NCBI GenBank assembly: GCA_900757715.1
Contig: CAAEOZ010000190.1
Coordinates: forward strand, 1 to 6,240
Direction of reading: 5' to 3'
DNA length: 6,240 nt
DNA from: an uncultured Veillonella sp.
GTDB lineage: Bacteria; Bacillota; Negativicutes; Veillonellales; Veillonellaceae
The notes beneath the pieces were generated by a model. It made no database searches, was not told the DNA's origin, and was given only the letters and a program-made list of their open reading frames with translations. This document shows positions 5,142 to 6,240 of this stretch, piece after piece. Every line of letters starts with the position of its first letter. Positions within the stretch are counted from its first letter, which is position 1. The position numbers and the translations under genes were made by a program.

Positions 5142-6240
5142 TACGAACTGAATCCATGGAATACCCACCACGATAAAGATTGCGAGGTAGATAATTCCAA
5201 AGATAGCACCTAATTTCCAGAATTCAGGACCTTTATTATAGCCACTAGCAAACCAGATTGGGCTGTGACCAGTACCATACGGTGTGAGGATACCCATAAT
5301 CCCCATTGGTACTAAAAGAATCAACATAACTTGCGCTGGGTCAACGCCAGGAATTTGAAGAATTAGAGTAGCAAATAAGCCTACCATAGCCGTTACATAA
5401 GCAGTGCCAGAAGCAAAGAAGTAACGAAGCAAACAGAATGCTAATAACAAACCTAAAACTGCCATTGTAGGATCTAGAGAAACTAAAGAACCACCTGCAG
5501 ATTTAGCAAGCCACTCCAAAAAGCCTACATTTTTAAGACCCGCAGCCATAGGTACGAGTGTAGCGAACCAAGTCAAAACATTCCATGCTGGTTTGTTAGC
5601 AAGGAAGTCTTGCCATGTCATAATCTTAGTGAAAATCATCAAGATAATAACAATCAAAGCTGTTGTAGTTGGGTTTACTTTAAATGTAGAAGCACCAATC
5701 CACAATACAAGAGCCAATACGGAAATCAAGGCCATAAAAATTTCACTGCGTGTCATGGAGCCTAATTTCTTGTACTCATCCTTTGCCCAAGCTGCAATTT
5801 CAGGGGAACCTTTCACCTCTGGCTTGCAGAATACATAGGTCAACAATGGAGTGATGATGAACAAAATAAGACCTACTGGCAAAAATGCGAGGAACCATGT
5901 GCCCCAGTTTGCCGCTACGATACCAGATTTAGCAGACAATTCAAGAGCCAATGGGTTTGGCGCTTGGCCAGTCAAGAAGATGGAGCTAGATACACATGTA
6001 GTTGCCAACGCTACCCAGTTCAAATAGGAACCGATTTTACGAGGATTCTTATCTGGATAGGAGTCAAACATTGGACAAATACTAGATACGATTGGGTAAA
6101 TCGTACCACCAGAACGAGCCGCATTACTTGGGATGAACGGCGCCAATACAAGGTCCGTAATAGCGATGGCATAACCAAGACCTAAAGAGGACTTGCCAAG
6201 CTTTGCTACGAGGAACAAGGCAATACGGCGGCCAAGGCCA
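5124..6240 (-). CDS. Divalent anion:Na+ symporter/antiporter (DASS, SLC13/CitT-TtdT type), N-terminus outside the window
   Basis: An inner-membrane carrier for di- or tricarboxylates such as succinate, malate, fumarate, tartrate or citrate. The frame is open to the right edge: 371 residues are visible of a family usually near 470-490, so about 100-120 N-terminal residues are missing. Numbering from the edge, seen in order: GLGRRIALFLVAKLGKSSLG (1-20), the first substrate/Na+ hairpin signature PSNAARSGG (37-45), TGQAPNPLA (90-98), a polar cytoplasmic stretch near 139-165, the second signature ASGTAYVTAM (276-285), and TPYGTGHSPIW (319-329). These match the CitT/TtdT/chloroplast 2-oxoglutarate-malate branch. 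Both signatures differ from the classic SNT (SNA and SGT). A TTG at 6216-6218 could be read as a start but lies in the middle of the conserved domain. C4-acid exchange would suit a lactate/malate fermenter like Veillonella; the actual substrate cannot be read here. The gene ends inside a repeat (5034-5141). Confidence 0.93.
   Translation of the reverse strand, partial: GLGRRIALFLVAKLGKSSLGLGYAIAITDLVLAPFIPSNAARSGGTIYPIVSSICPMFDSYPDKNPRKIGSYLNWVALATTCVSSSIFLTGQAPNPLALELSAKSGIVAANWGTWFLAFLPVGLILFIITPLLTYVFCKPEVKGSPEIAAWAKDEYKKLGSMTRSEIFMALISVLALVLWIGASTFKVNPTTTALIVIILMIFTKIMTWQDFLANKPAWNVLTWFATLVPMAAGLKNVGFLEWLAKSAGGSLVSLDPTMAVLGLLLAFCLLRYFFASGTAYVTAMVGLFATLILQIPGVDPAQVMLILLVPMGIMGILTPYGTGHSPIWFASGYNKGPEFWKLGAIFGIIYLAIFIVVGIPWIQFVMPLLG

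Noticed and set aside
5593..6185. Plus-strand frames opposite the DASS transporter gene
   Set aside because: Antisense shadows; the minus-strand product matches its family throughout.
6216..6218. TTG as the start of the DASS transporter
   Set aside because: The frame stays open to the window edge and the residues before it (GLGRRIA) are conserved in the family, so the gene begins outside the window.

Overview
The window looks like the chromosome of a Negativicutes bacterium, most likely Veillonella or a close relative. It is AT-rich, has strong AGGAGG-type ribosome sites, and its proteins are Firmicutes-like; the genus is an inference from protein style and gene content, not from a marker gene. 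Every gene I can support lies on the minus strand, so the window is best read from right to left.

Right part (6240 to 5124): a divalent anion:Na+ symporter or antiporter (DASS family) whose N-terminus lies beyond the right edge. Next to its stop codon is a repeat-rich stretch (about 4878-5141). It holds three 65-67 bp tandem copies and then an inverted copy that forms a long hairpin and overlaps the last codons of the transporter.

Middle (4782 to 3731): a probable two-gene unit. A promoter with an inverted repeat across its -35 precedes a PACE-family small efflux protein. This is followed by a six-helix membrane protein resembling an ECF-transporter substrate-binding (S) component, and then by a strong intrinsic terminator.

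Left part (3729 to 235): a methionine operon. A good sigma-70-type promoter precedes metB (cystathionine gamma-synthase), a malY/patB-type cystathionine beta-lyase and metA (homoserine O-acyltransferase), and the operon ends in a 14-bp-stem terminator. MetA carries Glu111, the residue linked to acetyl-CoA use. At the left edge the first 13 codons of a metY (O-acetylhomoserine sulfhydrylase) are visible behind their own leader and candidate promoter.

Together, the left-hand genes would take homoserine to homocysteine by two routes. One is O-acetylhomoserine plus cysteine through cystathionine (MetB then MalY). The other is O-acetylhomoserine plus sulfide directly (MetY). No SAM riboswitch or T-box was recognised; the metB leader is too short for one, so a DNA-binding regulator is more likely. 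I see no clearly new system. The least explained items are the repeat/hairpin block at the end of the DASS gene, the operator-like repeat at the PACE promoter, and the S-like protein paired with PACE.
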